From positions 124,001 through 188,000 of the forward strand of contig DASCMS010000029.1 in the NCBI GenBank assembly GCA_036011085.1: a DNA stretch of 64,000 nucleotides, read 5' to 3'. Source of the stretch: UBA8231 sp036011085 (GTDB lineage: Bacteria > Latescibacterota > UBA2968 > UBA8231). Shown here in pieces: positions 42,884 to 52,280 of the stretch (positions are counted from its first letter, which is position 1; every line of letters starts with the position of its first letter). Both the position numbers and the translations under genes were made by a program. The notes under the pieces were generated by a model. That model was not told the origin of the DNA. It worked only from the letters and a program-made list of their open reading frames with translations, and did not search any database.

Positions 42884-43645
42884 ATGGTACACCTGAAATC
42901 CAAGACTGAAATCGAGCGCATCCGTGCCAGCTGCCGGATCGCCGCCGATGCGATGTCCCGGATCAAGGACGGCATCGCCCCCGGCCTGACGACGGCGGCT
43001 CTGGACGACATAGCCGTCGACTACATCCGCACTCAGGGGGGAGTGGCCTCGGCCAAGGGCTATCGAGGGTATCCGCGTAGCATCTGTGTTTCAATCAACG
43101 AGGAGGTCGTGCACGGGATTCCCGGACCACGCCAGCTACTGGCCGGCGATATCGTGTCGGTGGACATCGCCGTGAAGAAGGACGGCTACCACGGGGACAT
43201 GAACGTCACCTTCGCTGTCGGGGACGTGAGCGACAAGGCGATGCAACTCATGACCGCAACCCGGGAGGCCATGGACATCGGCCTGCGGGCGAGCGTCGCC
43301 GGCGCCCGTCTGGGTGACCTGGGCCAGAGCATTCAGCAACGGGTCGAGGCAGATGGATTCTCCGTCGTGCGTGACTACTGCGGCCACGGCATCGGTCGCG
43401 CCTTCCATGAAGAGCCGCAACTGCTCCACTTCGGGACCGCCGGCGAGGGACGTCGACTCGAGCCGGGCACGGTGTTCACAGTGGAGCCCATGGTCAACGT
43501 CGGCACGCCCGACGTGCGTGTCCTGGACGACCAGTGGACGGCGGTCACAGCCGATGGCTCACTATCGACGCAGTTCGAACACACCGTGGCCGTCACCGAG
43601 GAGGGTCCTGACATCCTCTCCCGATTCGACGACTTGCCGTTCTGA
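42884..43645 (+). CDS. map: Methionine aminopeptidase, type I
   Basis: 253 residues from ATG 42884; the frame is open to 42833, but the upstream part has no homologous character. Metal ligands are visible as Asp in VDIAVKKDGYHGDMN (two), His in YCGHGIGRAFHEEP, and Glu in FTVEPMV and FEHTVAVTE. It has no N-terminal zinc-finger extension. It removes the initiator Met from new proteins. A promoter lies so close to the ATG that the message may be leaderless. A small gene of unknown function follows after 84 bp. Confidence 0.95.
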   Translation: MVHLKSKTEIERIRASCRIAADAMSRIKDGIAPGLTTAALDDIAVDYIRTQGGVASAKGYRGYPRSICVSINEEVVHGIPGPRQLLAGDIVSVDIAVKKDGYHGDMNVTFAVGDVSDKAMQLMTATREAMDIGLRASVAGARLGDLGQSIQQRVEADGFSVVRDYCGHGIGRAFHEEPQLLHFGTAGEGRRLEPGTVFTVEPMVNVGTPDVRVLDDQWTAVTADGSLSTQFEHTVAVTEEGPDILSRFDDLPF

Positions 43646-43729
43646 GGGCACTAGGCAGTCGTTGCGCCCAGCCCGGCAGACCTTACTTTCGTCAGGCTAT
43701 CCCATCCCCACCCGAAGGAGTTAGCGGAG

Positions 43730-44005
43730 ATGGCCAAAGAAAAGAACACGGACGAAGAGTCGACTGACTTCGGCTTCGATCCCGGCTCGCAGCGGGAACT
43801 CGAAGTCGAGGACACCTGCTGTGTTACCGGCGAGGAAGTACCCGCCAGTTTCTGCCGTTTCCCCGACTACCGCCGTGGTACGATGATGGTGCTGTCGAGA
43901 AGCGTTGCCGTCGAGAGACTGCGCCTGGGCACCTCGACCGAAACCTTCAAGGAGGTCCTGGTCAAGCGCCACGGCAAGAAAGTGCTGGCCGACTACCGCA
44001 GCTGA
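43730..44005 (+). CDS. Small acidic protein of unknown function
   Basis: 91 residues with a good ribosome site (GGAG) ahead of ATG 43730. The N-terminal half is acidic, then comes DTCCVTGEEVPASFCRF with three cysteines, then a basic end with KEVLVKRHGKKVLADYR. No signal peptide, no known domain. The closely spaced Cys residues could bind a metal but there is no CxxC pair. A strong terminator follows. Its isolation between map and the terminator suggests a short stand-alone or map-linked transcript. Confidence 0.65.
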   Translation: MAKEKNTDEESTDFGFDPGSQRELEVEDTCCVTGEEVPASFCRFPDYRRGTMMVLSRSVAVERLRLGTSTETFKEVLVKRHGKKVLADYRS

Positions 44006-44025
44006 CGTTCGCTGGCAGCAAAGAC

Positions 44026-44064
44026 AAGAAGGGGACGCTCCGACAGGAGCGTCCCCTTCTTCTT
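44026..44064. terminator. Strong bidirectional intrinsic terminator
   Basis: A perfect 16-bp stem, AAGAAGGGGACGCTCC / GGAGCGTCCCCTTCTT, with loop GACA, followed by a pyrimidine-rich TCTTTTC. It ends the small acidic gene on one strand and the TlpA-like gene on the other. Confidence 0.9.
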
Positions 44065-44083
44065 TTCTGGAATGCCCCCGGGC

Positions 44084-44626
44084 TCAGGCGCCGTCGAGCA
44101 GCTCCTGCACCTGGCGGCCGAGGACACCATACGGATCCACCCGTCTCGCCGCATTTCGTGGCACGCCGAAGTGCGTGTCACGGATCAGCCCCTGCTGGTC
44201 GATGATGACCGTGGTCGGTACATAACGCATGTAACCGGCGTCCGGGTCATAGGCGGCGGCGAACTTCTGCTGTCCATCGAGGTACACCGGATAGTTGATC
44301 TCGTAGCGGTCGATGAACTTCCTGATCAGCGCCTCGAGTTCCGCGGGCTGGCCGCGGGAGTCGACGGAGATGCCGACGATGGCCACGTCCTCCTCGGAGA
44401 AATCCTGACGCAGCCGCACCAAGTCAGGGATCTCGACGCGGCACGGTCCACACCAGGTGGCCCAGAAGTTGAGGATCACGACGCGGCCCTCGTAGGCGGA
44501 CAGGTCGAAGCCATCGATGGCGCCCTGATAGCCGGCGTCGGCCGAGGGTTCGGCGCGACTGGAGTCACAGCCCACGGCGCCGAGCAACAGGCAGAGAAGC
44601 AGAACAACGGAGCGGGATCGGTTCAT
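44084..44626 (-). CDS. TlpA/ResA-like thioredoxin lipoprotein
   Basis: 180 residues. The N-terminus is a short signal sequence ending in a lipobox (GAVGC). The thioredoxin fold holds the active-site motif NFWATWCGPC (Cys pair at about residues 59 and 62) and VPTTVIIDQQG with the conserved cis-Pro. ResA/TlpA proteins are membrane-anchored reductases acting on cytochrome c haem sites or other exported thiols. Electrons would come from a CcdA/DsbD-type protein not present here. Confidence 0.9.
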   Translation of the reverse strand: MNRSRSVVLLLCLLLGAVGCDSSRAEPSADAGYQGAIDGFDLSAYEGRVVILNFWATWCGPCRVEIPDLVRLRQDFSEEDVAIVGISVDSRGQPAELEALIRKFIDRYEINYPVYLDGQQKFAAAYDPDAGYMRYVPTTVIIDQQGLIRDTHFGVPRNAARRVDPYGVLGRQVQELLDGA

Positions 44627-44677
44627 AGGGTCATCAATATAAAGATCGCGGTGAGATCGTGAGTGCCGGCTAACGTC

Positions 44678-47600
44678 TCAAGCGCGAAGTCTGGCGTTGG
44701 CGGGCAACGTCGTCAGCTCCGTCTCGCGCACGCCGGTGAGGGCGTCGACGCGCCGCAGCAGTTCGTCGCAGGGGTTCACACGGATACTGCGCGAGCGCAC
44801 GACATCGGTGTGACCGGCGTCGCCGGTGCTCTCAACGCGGATGATCAGGTCGCACGGTCCGGCGAACTCCTGGCAGGTCTTGAGCAACTGGTTGAGCAGA
44901 TCGTCGTTCACCGCCTCTGACGGCAGCGTGATGTTGACCGACCGGGTCAGCCGCTCCCGCGTGTGCTCCATGGGCAGCACCGAGTCGGCGAGGATGCTCA
45001 TGGTGCCGTTGCGTTCGTTGAGACGGCCTTCGACCATGACCACCTCCTCCTGCACGATAAGGTGTTTGTTGCTGGCGTAGGCATCGGAGAAGAAGACGAT
45101 ATCCGCTTTGCCGGACAGATCCTCGAGGGTGACGAAGGCAATGGGGTTTCCTTTGCGGTCGGCGGAGGTTGAGATGCGGCTGATCAGTCCGCCGACGCGG
45201 ATCGGGGCGCCGTCCTCCTGTTCCGGAATGTCGACAAGGGGTGAGGCGAAATTGCGCAGGTCGCGCTCGAAGCGGCTGAGGGGATGGCTGGAGACGTAAA
45301 ACCCGAGAAGCTCCTTCTCGCTGGCCAGCATCTCCGTCTCCGTCCACTCGGCCACCTCCGGAAGGGAAAGCTGATGTTCGAGCTGGGGGGCGGACGAATC
45401 GCCGCCGAAGAGGCTGAACTGGCCGCGACCTCGTTCCTCCTGGACGACCTGAGCATTGCGCAGGGCCACATCCAGGGCGTCGTGCAACTGGGCCCGGTGG
45501 CCGCCGAGATGGTCGCAGGCGCCCGAGGCCACGAGAGCTTCGACGACGCGGCGGTTGACGGCGCGCAGGTCGAGACGCTCGCAGAATTTGTAGAGGTCCT
45601 CGTACGCGCCATCCTCGACACGACCGTCGACGATGGACTGGGCGGCGCCGGCACCGACGTTCTTGATCGCCGCCAGGCCGAAGCGGATGCCCTTGTCGGT
45701 GGGCACGAAATTGAGCGCGCTCTCGTTGACGTCGGGTGGCAGTACCGGGATCTCCATGCGACGGCATTCGTCGAGCATGATCGTCAGGCGGTCCGTATTG
45801 TCACGGTCGTTCGTCAGGCTCGCGGCGAGGTATTGTTTCGGGTAGTTGGCCTTGAGGTAGGCGTTCCTGTACGCCACTTCCGAATAGCAGGCCGAGTGGG
45901 ACTTGTTGAATCCGTACCCGGAGAAGACCTCGATGTCGGACCAGATCTTCTGGGCAACGTGGCGGTCCACGTCATTGGCCCCGGCGCCATCGATGAAGTC
46001 CTTCTTGCACTTCTCCATGACGTCGGCAAGCTTCTTGCCCATCGCCTTGCGCATGCTGTCCGCCTGACCCAGTGTGAAACCGCAAAGGTCACGGGCGATA
46101 CGCAGCACCTGCTCCTGGTAGGTGATGACGCCGTACGTCTCGGCCAGAATCGGCTCGAGCACGGGGTGGTCGTATTCGACCTCCTCCTGGCCATGCTTGC
46201 GCGCGATAAAGGTCGGAATCCGCGCCATCGGCCCCGGACGGTAGAGAGCATTCATGGCGATGACGTCTTCGATCTTGTCCGGCTTCAACTGGCTGAGATA
46301 CTCGCGCATGCCGGCGCTCTCGAACTGGAACACACCGACCGTGTCCCCGCGGCTGAACAGTTTGAAGGTGGGCCCGTCATCCCAGGATATGGCTTCGAGG
46401 TCAAAACCGGGCTCGTGCAGACGGATCAGGCGCACCGCCTCGTCCATCAGCGACAACTCCTTGAGCCCGAGGATGTCCATCTTCAGCAGGCCTACATCCA
46501 AGCATGTTGGGCCGTCGAACTGTGTCGTGATCGTGCCGTCTTTGGGCGCCCGATACAACGGCACATAGTTGGTCAGATTCGACGGAGCGATGATCACGGC
46601 GCAGGCGTGAACGGAGGCGTGGCGTGACAGACCTTCAAGCTTGAGGGCGTGTTTCAGCAGCAGACCTTCGGCGTCATCCTTGCCGGTCATCTGCTGCAGT
46701 TCGGGGACTCGTTCGATCGCTTCGCTCAGAGTGATCTTGAGTTCGTTGGGGATGTACTTGGCGATGCGGTCCACATCGCCAAAAGGCAATCCCAGCACAC
46801 GACCCACATCACGTACGACCGATTTGGCGCCCATGGTACCGAAGGTGATCACCTGCGAGACGTTTTCTTCGCCATAGGTGTCGATCATGTACCGCACGAC
46901 GAGATCACGCCCCGTGTCAGCAAAGTCGATGTCGATGTCCGGTGGCTCCAGGCGTTCCGGATTCAGGAAGCGCTCGAACAGCAGATTGTGCCGGATGGGA
47001 TCGGTATCGGTGATGCCCAGACAATAGGCGACCAGGCAACCGGAAGCCGAGCCACGGCCGGGTCCGACGCTGACGCCTGAATCACGGGCGTACTGCACAA
47101 TGTCGCGCACGATCAGGAAATAACCCGTGTAGTCTTCCTTGATGATCAGTTCCAACTCAAAGTCGAGGCGCTGCTGGATCTCGGGTGTAACCTCGGCGTA
47201 GCGGTTCTCCAGCCCCTCCCTGGACAGGTGCCGCAGGTACTCATCACTGGAGGTGAAGCTGGGCGGGATCGGGAAGTCGGGCATGTGCTGCTCGCCGAAC
47301 TCCAGCTTGAGGTCGCATTTCTCGGCGATGGCGACGGTATTCTCGATGGCCTGGGGCAGATCAGCGAAGAGTTCCTGCATCTCCGCCGGTGACTTCATGT
47401 AGAGTCCGGTGGGGTAACACATGCGCTGCGTCGGCGGATCGGCCAGCATCTTGCCGGTCTGTATGCAGATCAGGGCGTCGTGGGCGGCATGGTCGTCGGC
47501 TTGCAGGAAGTGGAAGTCGTTGGTCGCCACCAGGGGCACATCGAGCTTCTTGTGCAGCTTCAGCAGGCCGTCGTTGACCTTGGCCTCGATGTCGATTCCG

Positions 47601-48142
47601 TGGCGCTGGATCTCGAGGTAGTAGTCCTCGCCGAAGATGTCCATATACTCGCGCGCCGCCTCCTCGGCGGCAGCGAGATCGTCTGTCTGAATCAGGTGGG
47701 CGACCTCGCCGGAGACACAGGCGGACATGCAGATGAGCCCGTCGCGATGTTCCCGCAACAGGTCCTTGTCGATCCGCGGGTTGTAGTAGAAGCCCTCGGT
47801 GTATCCCGCCGATACGAGCCGGGTCAGGTTGCGCCACCCGGTCTCATCCCTGGCCAGCAGGATCAGGTGGTTGGAGGCGTGCTGCAGACCCCGGGCGGCG
47901 GCACGGTCGTGACGGCTGCCGATGGCGACGTAGACCTCGCAACCGATGATCGGCTTGATGCCGGCCTCTTCGCAGTTCCGATAGTGGGCGATCGCACCGA
48001 ACAGGTTGCCGTGGTCGGTGACCGCCAGCGCCGGCATGTCGTACTCGGAGGCAGCCCCGGCCATCTGACCTATGTGGCAGCCGCCGTCGAGCAGGCTGTA
48101 TTCGCTGTGGCCGTGGAGGTGGACGAATTCGGCGGTGGCCAT
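44678..48142 (-). CDS. dnaE: DNA polymerase III subunit alpha (DnaE)
   Basis: 1,154 residues from ATG 48142; the frame is open to 48253. The N-terminal PHP domain starts FVHLHGHSEYSLLDG and includes AVTDHGNLFG. The catalytic core has GPGRGSASGCLVAYCLGI and PPDIDIDFADTGRD, which carries the acidic metal ligands. A helix-hairpin-helix segment and an OB-fold near the C-terminus complete a DnaE1-type enzyme. It replicates the chromosome in the cytoplasm. It is divergent from the M6-like protease gene, whose open frame reaches into this 5' end only as a shadow. Confidence 0.95.
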   Translation of the reverse strand: MATAEFVHLHGHSEYSLLDGGCHIGQMAGAASEYDMPALAVTDHGNLFGAIAHYRNCEEAGIKPIIGCEVYVAIGSRHDRAAARGLQHASNHLILLARDETGWRNLTRLVSAGYTEGFYYNPRIDKDLLREHRDGLICMSACVSGEVAHLIQTDDLAAAEEAAREYMDIFGEDYYLEIQRHGIDIEAKVNDGLLKLHKKLDVPLVATNDFHFLQADDHAAHDALICIQTGKMLADPPTQRMCYPTGLYMKSPAEMQELFADLPQAIENTVAIAEKCDLKLEFGEQHMPDFPIPPSFTSSDEYLRHLSREGLENRYAEVTPEIQQRLDFELELIIKEDYTGYFLIVRDIVQYARDSGVSVGPGRGSASGCLVAYCLGITDTDPIRHNLLFERFLNPERLEPPDIDIDFADTGRDLVVRYMIDTYGEENVSQVITFGTMGAKSVVRDVGRVLGLPFGDVDRIAKYIPNELKITLSEAIERVPELQQMTGKDDAEGLLLKHALKLEGLSRHASVHACAVIIAPSNLTNYVPLYRAPKDGTITTQFDGPTCLDVGLLKMDILGLKELSLMDEAVRLIRLHEPGFDLEAISWDDGPTFKLFSRGDTVGVFQFESAGMREYLSQLKPDKIEDVIAMNALYRPGPMARIPTFIARKHGQEEVEYDHPVLEPILAETYGVITYQEQVLRIARDLCGFTLGQADSMRKAMGKKLADVMEKCKKDFIDGAGANDVDRHVAQKIWSDIEVFSGYGFNKSHSACYSEVAYRNAYLKANYPKQYLAASLTNDRDNTDRLTIMLDECRRMEIPVLPPDVNESALNFVPTDKGIRFGLAAIKNVGAGAAQSIVDGRVEDGAYEDLYKFCERLDLRAVNRRVVEALVASGACDHLGGHRAQLHDALDVALRNAQVVQEERGRGQFSLFGGDSSAPQLEHQLSLPEVAEWTETEMLASEKELLGFYVSSHPLSRFERDLRNFASPLVDIPEQEDGAPIRVGGLISRISTSADRKGNPIAFVTLEDLSGKADIVFFSDAYASNKHLIVQEEVVMVEGRLNERNGTMSILADSVLPMEHTRERLTRSVNITLPSEAVNDDLLNQLLKTCQEFAGPCDLIIRVESTGDAGHTDVVRSRSIRVNPCDELLRRVDALTGVRETELTTLPANARLRA

Positions 48143-48374
48143 GGCAAGGGCTCCTGCCCACGGGGGGGTGGGCGCAAGGGCAGAGGAAGGTCGTTTGAGA
48201 GCGGCCAGCAGACCGTTTGCCCGGGAGGGGAAGCCACAGGCGGGGTCGGTCACATGGGGAGTTGATTCGGGCCGAAACTACTGGGGGGTCCGGGAGCCGT
48301 CAATCACGCGGTATGGACGTCTATATTGTACCATATGCGGTGCCCGCGTCCCCCAACTCCAAGGGGAGTGCCCC
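48143..48374. other. Divergent gap between dnaE and the M6-like protease gene
   Basis: 232 bp, G-rich on the plus strand, with TATATT at about 48321. AAGGGGAG at 48361-48368 is the best ribosome site for the protease gene. No complete promoter pair is convincing on either strand, and no repeat or terminator is seen. Confidence 0.4.
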
Positions 48375-51122
48375 ATCCGAATCCCGTTCCTGTTCTTCCT
48401 GCTGTTGCTTGTGGTCCGTCCCGCGGGTGCGCTGTCGCTCACCACCTGCGCCGGTGGTCCGCCCACGCAGCCTCTGTCTCTGCGGCCGGCCGACGCGGCT
48501 GCCAGGTCGGCCGCCCGGACCGTCAGCGGACAGGTGACAGCCGTGACGCTCTTCGCGCGGTTTGCCGATGAGGATTCGGGAGTGGATCTGCTGCCGTCGT
48601 GGACGAGCCGGATCTTCGATATCGACCAACCCGGCAGCCTGTCCCACTACTACCGGCAGATGTCGCAGGGACAGTTCGACCTGGTCGGCCACGTCGTCCC
48701 CATATGGTTCACGGCCAGGCAACCGGCCTCGTACTACATCCGGGACGTGTTGCGCGCCGACGCTTTCGGCCACTTTGGCGAGTTTGTCCACGACATTCTC
48801 GATGCTGCCGATCCTGTCGTGGACTTCGCCCGGTTCGACAACGACGGCCCCGACGGCGTGCCGAATTCAGGGGACGACGACGGCTACGTCGACTTCATCT
48901 TCGTCAACACCCGATCGACGCCAACCGGGTTTATCAGAGGCCCTGCCACAGGGGTCGCGATTCTCGGCATCCGCTCCGACTACCGGACCGATGACACCGC
49001 CGCCAATGGTGGCCAGATCAGAATCCGCAAGGATGAGCACCACAAGGGCATCGGCGGTATCACGCAGCGTGCCTCGACACATGCCGAGGCGGTGGGCACC
49101 ATGGCCCATGAGTTCGGCCATGCTCTCGGTCTTCCCGATCTTTTCGATCTCTCCTTCCTCGGGGAGGAAGATGCCGGAGAGGACGACTCGGGAGGGATCG
49201 GTTACTGGGGACTCATGGGACACGGCAATCGCGGCTGGGACGAACGGGGAGGCCCCACACCCTTCTGCGCCTGGAGTCTGGAAACGCTGGGCTGGATCGG
49301 CGAAGCCAACGAGCGCCTGGTGACCGTCGATGACCGCCTGGAGGAGGCGTCTCTGCGAGATCCCCGAGACGACGGCTTTATCTACCGCCTGCCGAGCAGA
49401 CAGGAGGACCTTTACTACCTGATCGAATACAGGTCGCCGGACGTCAGCTACTACGATCGTTTCCTGCCGAAGAAGGGGGCACTCATCTGGCAGGTGAATG
49501 CCAAGCGCAGTGGCAACGACAACGAGGACAATAAACTCGTTGACCTGATCTGCGCCGACGGGCTCTACGCCGATCAGGCCTTTCCCGGCGGCCGGGAGCC
49601 CTCCCCCTTCCTCGGTGGCGACAACCTCGATTTCTGGGCCCACAGCGAGGCCTACCGCAACAGCCACGCCGGCAACCTGGGAGACGCGACCGATCCGTTC
49701 GACGGTGTCATCTACCGTGAGTTTTCGCCCGTATCCAATCCCGCGTCGCGATCGGGGCTGAGCGTCAAGCTGCGCCAGATCGGGGACGCCCTGCTCGCCG
49801 ACTTCAATGTGGTGGATCGTCGCTGGACGGGGGTGATCGATGAGGCAGTCGTGTGGCAGGATACCGTCGTGCTGGCGGCGGACGTGACGGTGGACCGCAC
49901 CGGGCGGCTCACCATCAGGCCCGGTACGGTGATCCTGGCCGGCACCGATCTGCTGGCCTCTGGCGAAGATCCGTCGCGAACCGAGTTGATTGTGGGGGGC
50001 GAGTTGAGAAGCGGTTCCACGTCCGGAGACCCGGTGATCTTCACCTCGGCTGCACACGTGCCTCAACCCGGGGACTGGTTCGGCGTTCGCATCCTCGCTT
50101 CGGGCCTGGCGAAGTTCGAGAACACATCGATCGAGTACGGCGTTTCCGGTGTGCACTCGGTCAATGCCACGCGACCGTTGCTGCTGGCCCAGGTGCGGGT
50201 CGATCACTCTCTGGCCGACGGCATCGTCGCCACCGGTCTGCACACGATCGTCACCGCCCGCGAGATCGATGTCAGCCGATCGGGCGGGTACGGACTCATG
50301 GTCTCCGGCGGTGGTGAGCTGAGGGTGGAGGACGGCCGTTTCGTGGCCAACACCGCGGGTGGGATCCGCCGCAGGGGGGGCCGGCTGACCCTGCACGAAG
50401 GGGACTTCAGAGGCCAGCCCGTTCACGTGCTGGCCGAGGATACCCGCGGACTGGTGCGCCTGGCGAAATTTTCCGGTGGCCACCTGGGTTTCCACGCCAC
50501 CGAGTCCACGTCCGTCCAGGTAGACGGCAGCCACTTCGCCGATCTGGTGACCGGCATTCTCACGGAGAGCTCGACGGTGGGGATCAGCGGCAATTCGTTC
50601 AGGGCAGTCTCGACCGCTGTCAGGGTTACGGGAAAAGCGGTTCCCGCCCGGCTGTCGCTGAACGTGGTGGAGGGCGCCCACACCCTGCTGGTCAACGAGT
50701 CGGAGCTGACGGTCAAAGCGGCGCACAACTGGTGGGGTCCACCGGAGGACGGTCCCGTCGGCTCGCGTATGGAGGGTGATGTGGCCTGGGAACCCCATCT
50801 GATATCCGACCCGCGAACGCCCGCCATCTTTGGCTTGGGTGAAAGCTATCCGAACCCGTTCAACAGCTCTGTGACGATCGAGTATTCCGTGGGTGTCGGC
50901 GATGTGATTGCGGCGCGTGGCGGTGGTATGCGACTCGAGATATTCGATATCAGCGGACAGCGAGTGCGCCGGCTGGCGGTGCCGCCGATATCCTCCGGAT
51001 CATTCCAGGCAGTGTGGGACGGCCGCAACGACACCGGGGCACCCGTCGGCACCGGCGTGTATCTCTATCAGCTTCGCGTCGATCACAGGACCGAAGCACG
51101 CCGAATGCTGTTGCTGCGGTAG
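48375..51122 (+). CDS. Secreted M6-like metalloprotease with beta-helix and C-terminal sorting tail
   Basis: About 915 residues if it starts at ATC 48375, 6 bp after AAGGGGAG and directly before a signal peptide (IRIPFLFFLLLLVV). No ATG, GTG or TTG lies in frame near it; ATG 48141 would put 78 unrelated residues in front. The protease domain has the zinc motif HEFGHALGLPD (His245, Glu246, His249, Asp255) and YWGLMGHGNRGW. A middle region resembles a right-handed beta-helix, with repeated short strands. The end contains YPNPFNSSVTIEYS and TGVYLYQLRV...RMLLLR, a FlgD-like/T9SS-type tail. It is probably exported to the cell surface or released. The start is uncertain. Confidence 0.8.
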   Translation: MRIPFLFFLLLLVVRPAGALSLTTCAGGPPTQPLSLRPADAAARSAARTVSGQVTAVTLFARFADEDSGVDLLPSWTSRIFDIDQPGSLSHYYRQMSQGQFDLVGHVVPIWFTARQPASYYIRDVLRADAFGHFGEFVHDILDAADPVVDFARFDNDGPDGVPNSGDDDGYVDFIFVNTRSTPTGFIRGPATGVAILGIRSDYRTDDTAANGGQIRIRKDEHHKGIGGITQRASTHAEAVGTMAHEFGHALGLPDLFDLSFLGEEDAGEDDSGGIGYWGLMGHGNRGWDERGGPTPFCAWSLETLGWIGEANERLVTVDDRLEEASLRDPRDDGFIYRLPSRQEDLYYLIEYRSPDVSYYDRFLPKKGALIWQVNAKRSGNDNEDNKLVDLICADGLYADQAFPGGREPSPFLGGDNLDFWAHSEAYRNSHAGNLGDATDPFDGVIYREFSPVSNPASRSGLSVKLRQIGDALLADFNVVDRRWTGVIDEAVVWQDTVVLAADVTVDRTGRLTIRPGTVILAGTDLLASGEDPSRTELIVGGELRSGSTSGDPVIFTSAAHVPQPGDWFGVRILASGLAKFENTSIEYGVSGVHSVNATRPLLLAQVRVDHSLADGIVATGLHTIVTAREIDVSRSGGYGLMVSGGGELRVEDGRFVANTAGGIRRRGGRLTLHEGDFRGQPVHVLAEDTRGLVRLAKFSGGHLGFHATESTSVQVDGSHFADLVTGILTESSTVGISGNSFRAVSTAVRVTGKAVPARLSLNVVEGAHTLLVNESELTVKAAHNWWGPPEDGPVGSRMEGDVAWEPHLISDPRTPAIFGLGESYPNPFNSSVTIEYSVGVGDVIAARGGGMRLEIFDISGQRVRRLAVPPISSGSFQAVWDGRNDTGAPVGTGVYLYQLRVDHRTEARRMLLLR

Positions 51123-51136
51123 TGAGGCCGAAGAGT

Positions 51137-52273
51137 ATGACCATGACGCCGAAAGAACGGGTCTACGCCGCCGTGCAGCACCGCGAGGCGGACCGGGTAC
51201 CCGTCGGGGAGGCCTATGTCGATTACCCCGTCATCGAGGCCGTCCTCGGGCGTCAGACGTACTACCGCTCCCACGCGCGCGAAGTGCAGGCTCATTGGGA
51301 GGGGCGCCGCGATGAGGTCGTGGCCGGCCAGAAGCGCGATCTCGTCGAATTCGTGCGCCGCACCGGACTGGATATCCTGCCCGTGTGGCAGGTGCCCCCG
51401 CGCAACAGGGTGGTCGAGGCGCCGCGACGGTTGACGACAGACACTTGGGAAGACCGCGACGGCAACATCCTCCGGCTCGTGCCCGAGACAGAGGAGTTCG
51501 TCGTGGCCCAGGCCGGAGCCGCTGTCGCAGAGCCTCTGGAGCAGCCACCGCCGGACGGCAGTCAGTGGGAGCTGTGGGACCACGTCGTCGAGGAACTGGG
51601 CGAGACTCACTTCCTGATCGCCTCGGCCGGACCCAGTCTCGGCATCTCCGACTACCGTCCCACCGACATCGATGGACGCTTTGACAGATTTGCGGCATGG
51701 ATGCAGCGTATTGCCGACGATCCCGACGGGATTGCCGAGGCCGAGACGGAACGGCTGGAAGGTTTCCGGGACACGGTTGCTGACCTGGCGGCGCGGGGAC
51801 TGGACGCGGTGCGGATCTCACCAGACTACGGGTACGGACGCACCACCTACTGCTCACCGGCGGCGTTCCGCCGGGCCTTCCTGCCCGGCCTGCGCAAGAT
51901 GTGCGACGAGGTCCACGCCGGCGGCCTGCTGTTGCATTTCCACTGCGACGCCAATATGCAGGACCTCACCGATGTCATGGTCGAGGCCGGCGTCGACATC
52001 TATCAGTCCATCGAACCGCACGAGCCCATAGAGCGCTACAAGCGGGATGTGGGGGACAGCGTGACGCTCTGGGGCGGCGTTTCCTGCGGCGATCTGTGTA
52101 CTGAGGACCCCGACGAGATCCGCCGGCAGGCACGTTATGCCATCGAGCACTGTGCCTCGGGTGGCGGCTTCATCCTGGGCAGCAGCCACAACATCATGCT
52201 GTCGGCGCGGCCTGAAAACTTCCGGGCCATGCTCGAGGTGGCCTTCCAGGAGGGGGAATACCCGCGAGGCTGA
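51137..52273 (+). CDS. Uroporphyrinogen decarboxylase-like (URO-D/methyltransferase) protein
   Basis: 378 residues from ATG 51137; a second ATG at 51143 also fits. It is a TIM-barrel of the URO-D superfamily, beginning MTPKERVYAAVQHREADRVPV. LHFHCDANMQDL and the end-domain SGGGFILGSSHNIM are visible. Residues of true HemE, such as the FDSWAG region, are missing, so it is more likely a corrinoid-linked methyltransferase or related enzyme than haem-biosynthetic. It starts 14 bp after the protease stop, but an operon with the protease is uncertain. It converges on the Gfo/Idh/MocA gene 7 bp away. Confidence 0.85.
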   Translation: MTMTPKERVYAAVQHREADRVPVGEAYVDYPVIEAVLGRQTYYRSHAREVQAHWEGRRDEVVAGQKRDLVEFVRRTGLDILPVWQVPPRNRVVEAPRRLTTDTWEDRDGNILRLVPETEEFVVAQAGAAVAEPLEQPPPDGSQWELWDHVVEELGETHFLIASAGPSLGISDYRPTDIDGRFDRFAAWMQRIADDPDGIAEAETERLEGFRDTVADLAARGLDAVRISPDYGYGRTTYCSPAAFRRAFLPGLRKMCDEVHAGGLLLHFHCDANMQDLTDVMVEAGVDIYQSIEPHEPIERYKRDVGDSVTLWGGVSCGDLCTEDPDEIRRQARYAIEHCASGGGFILGSSHNIMLSARPENFRAMLEVAFQEGEYPRG

Positions 52274-52280
52274 TCGCCGT

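Noticed and set aside
48867..50798. 643-residue minus-strand open frame over the M6-like protease
   Set aside because: Antisense to a gene with a zinc motif and a sorting tail.
51137..52273. Haem-pathway hemE
   Set aside because: The frame is in the same superfamily but lacks hemE hallmark regions and has no haem genes beside it.
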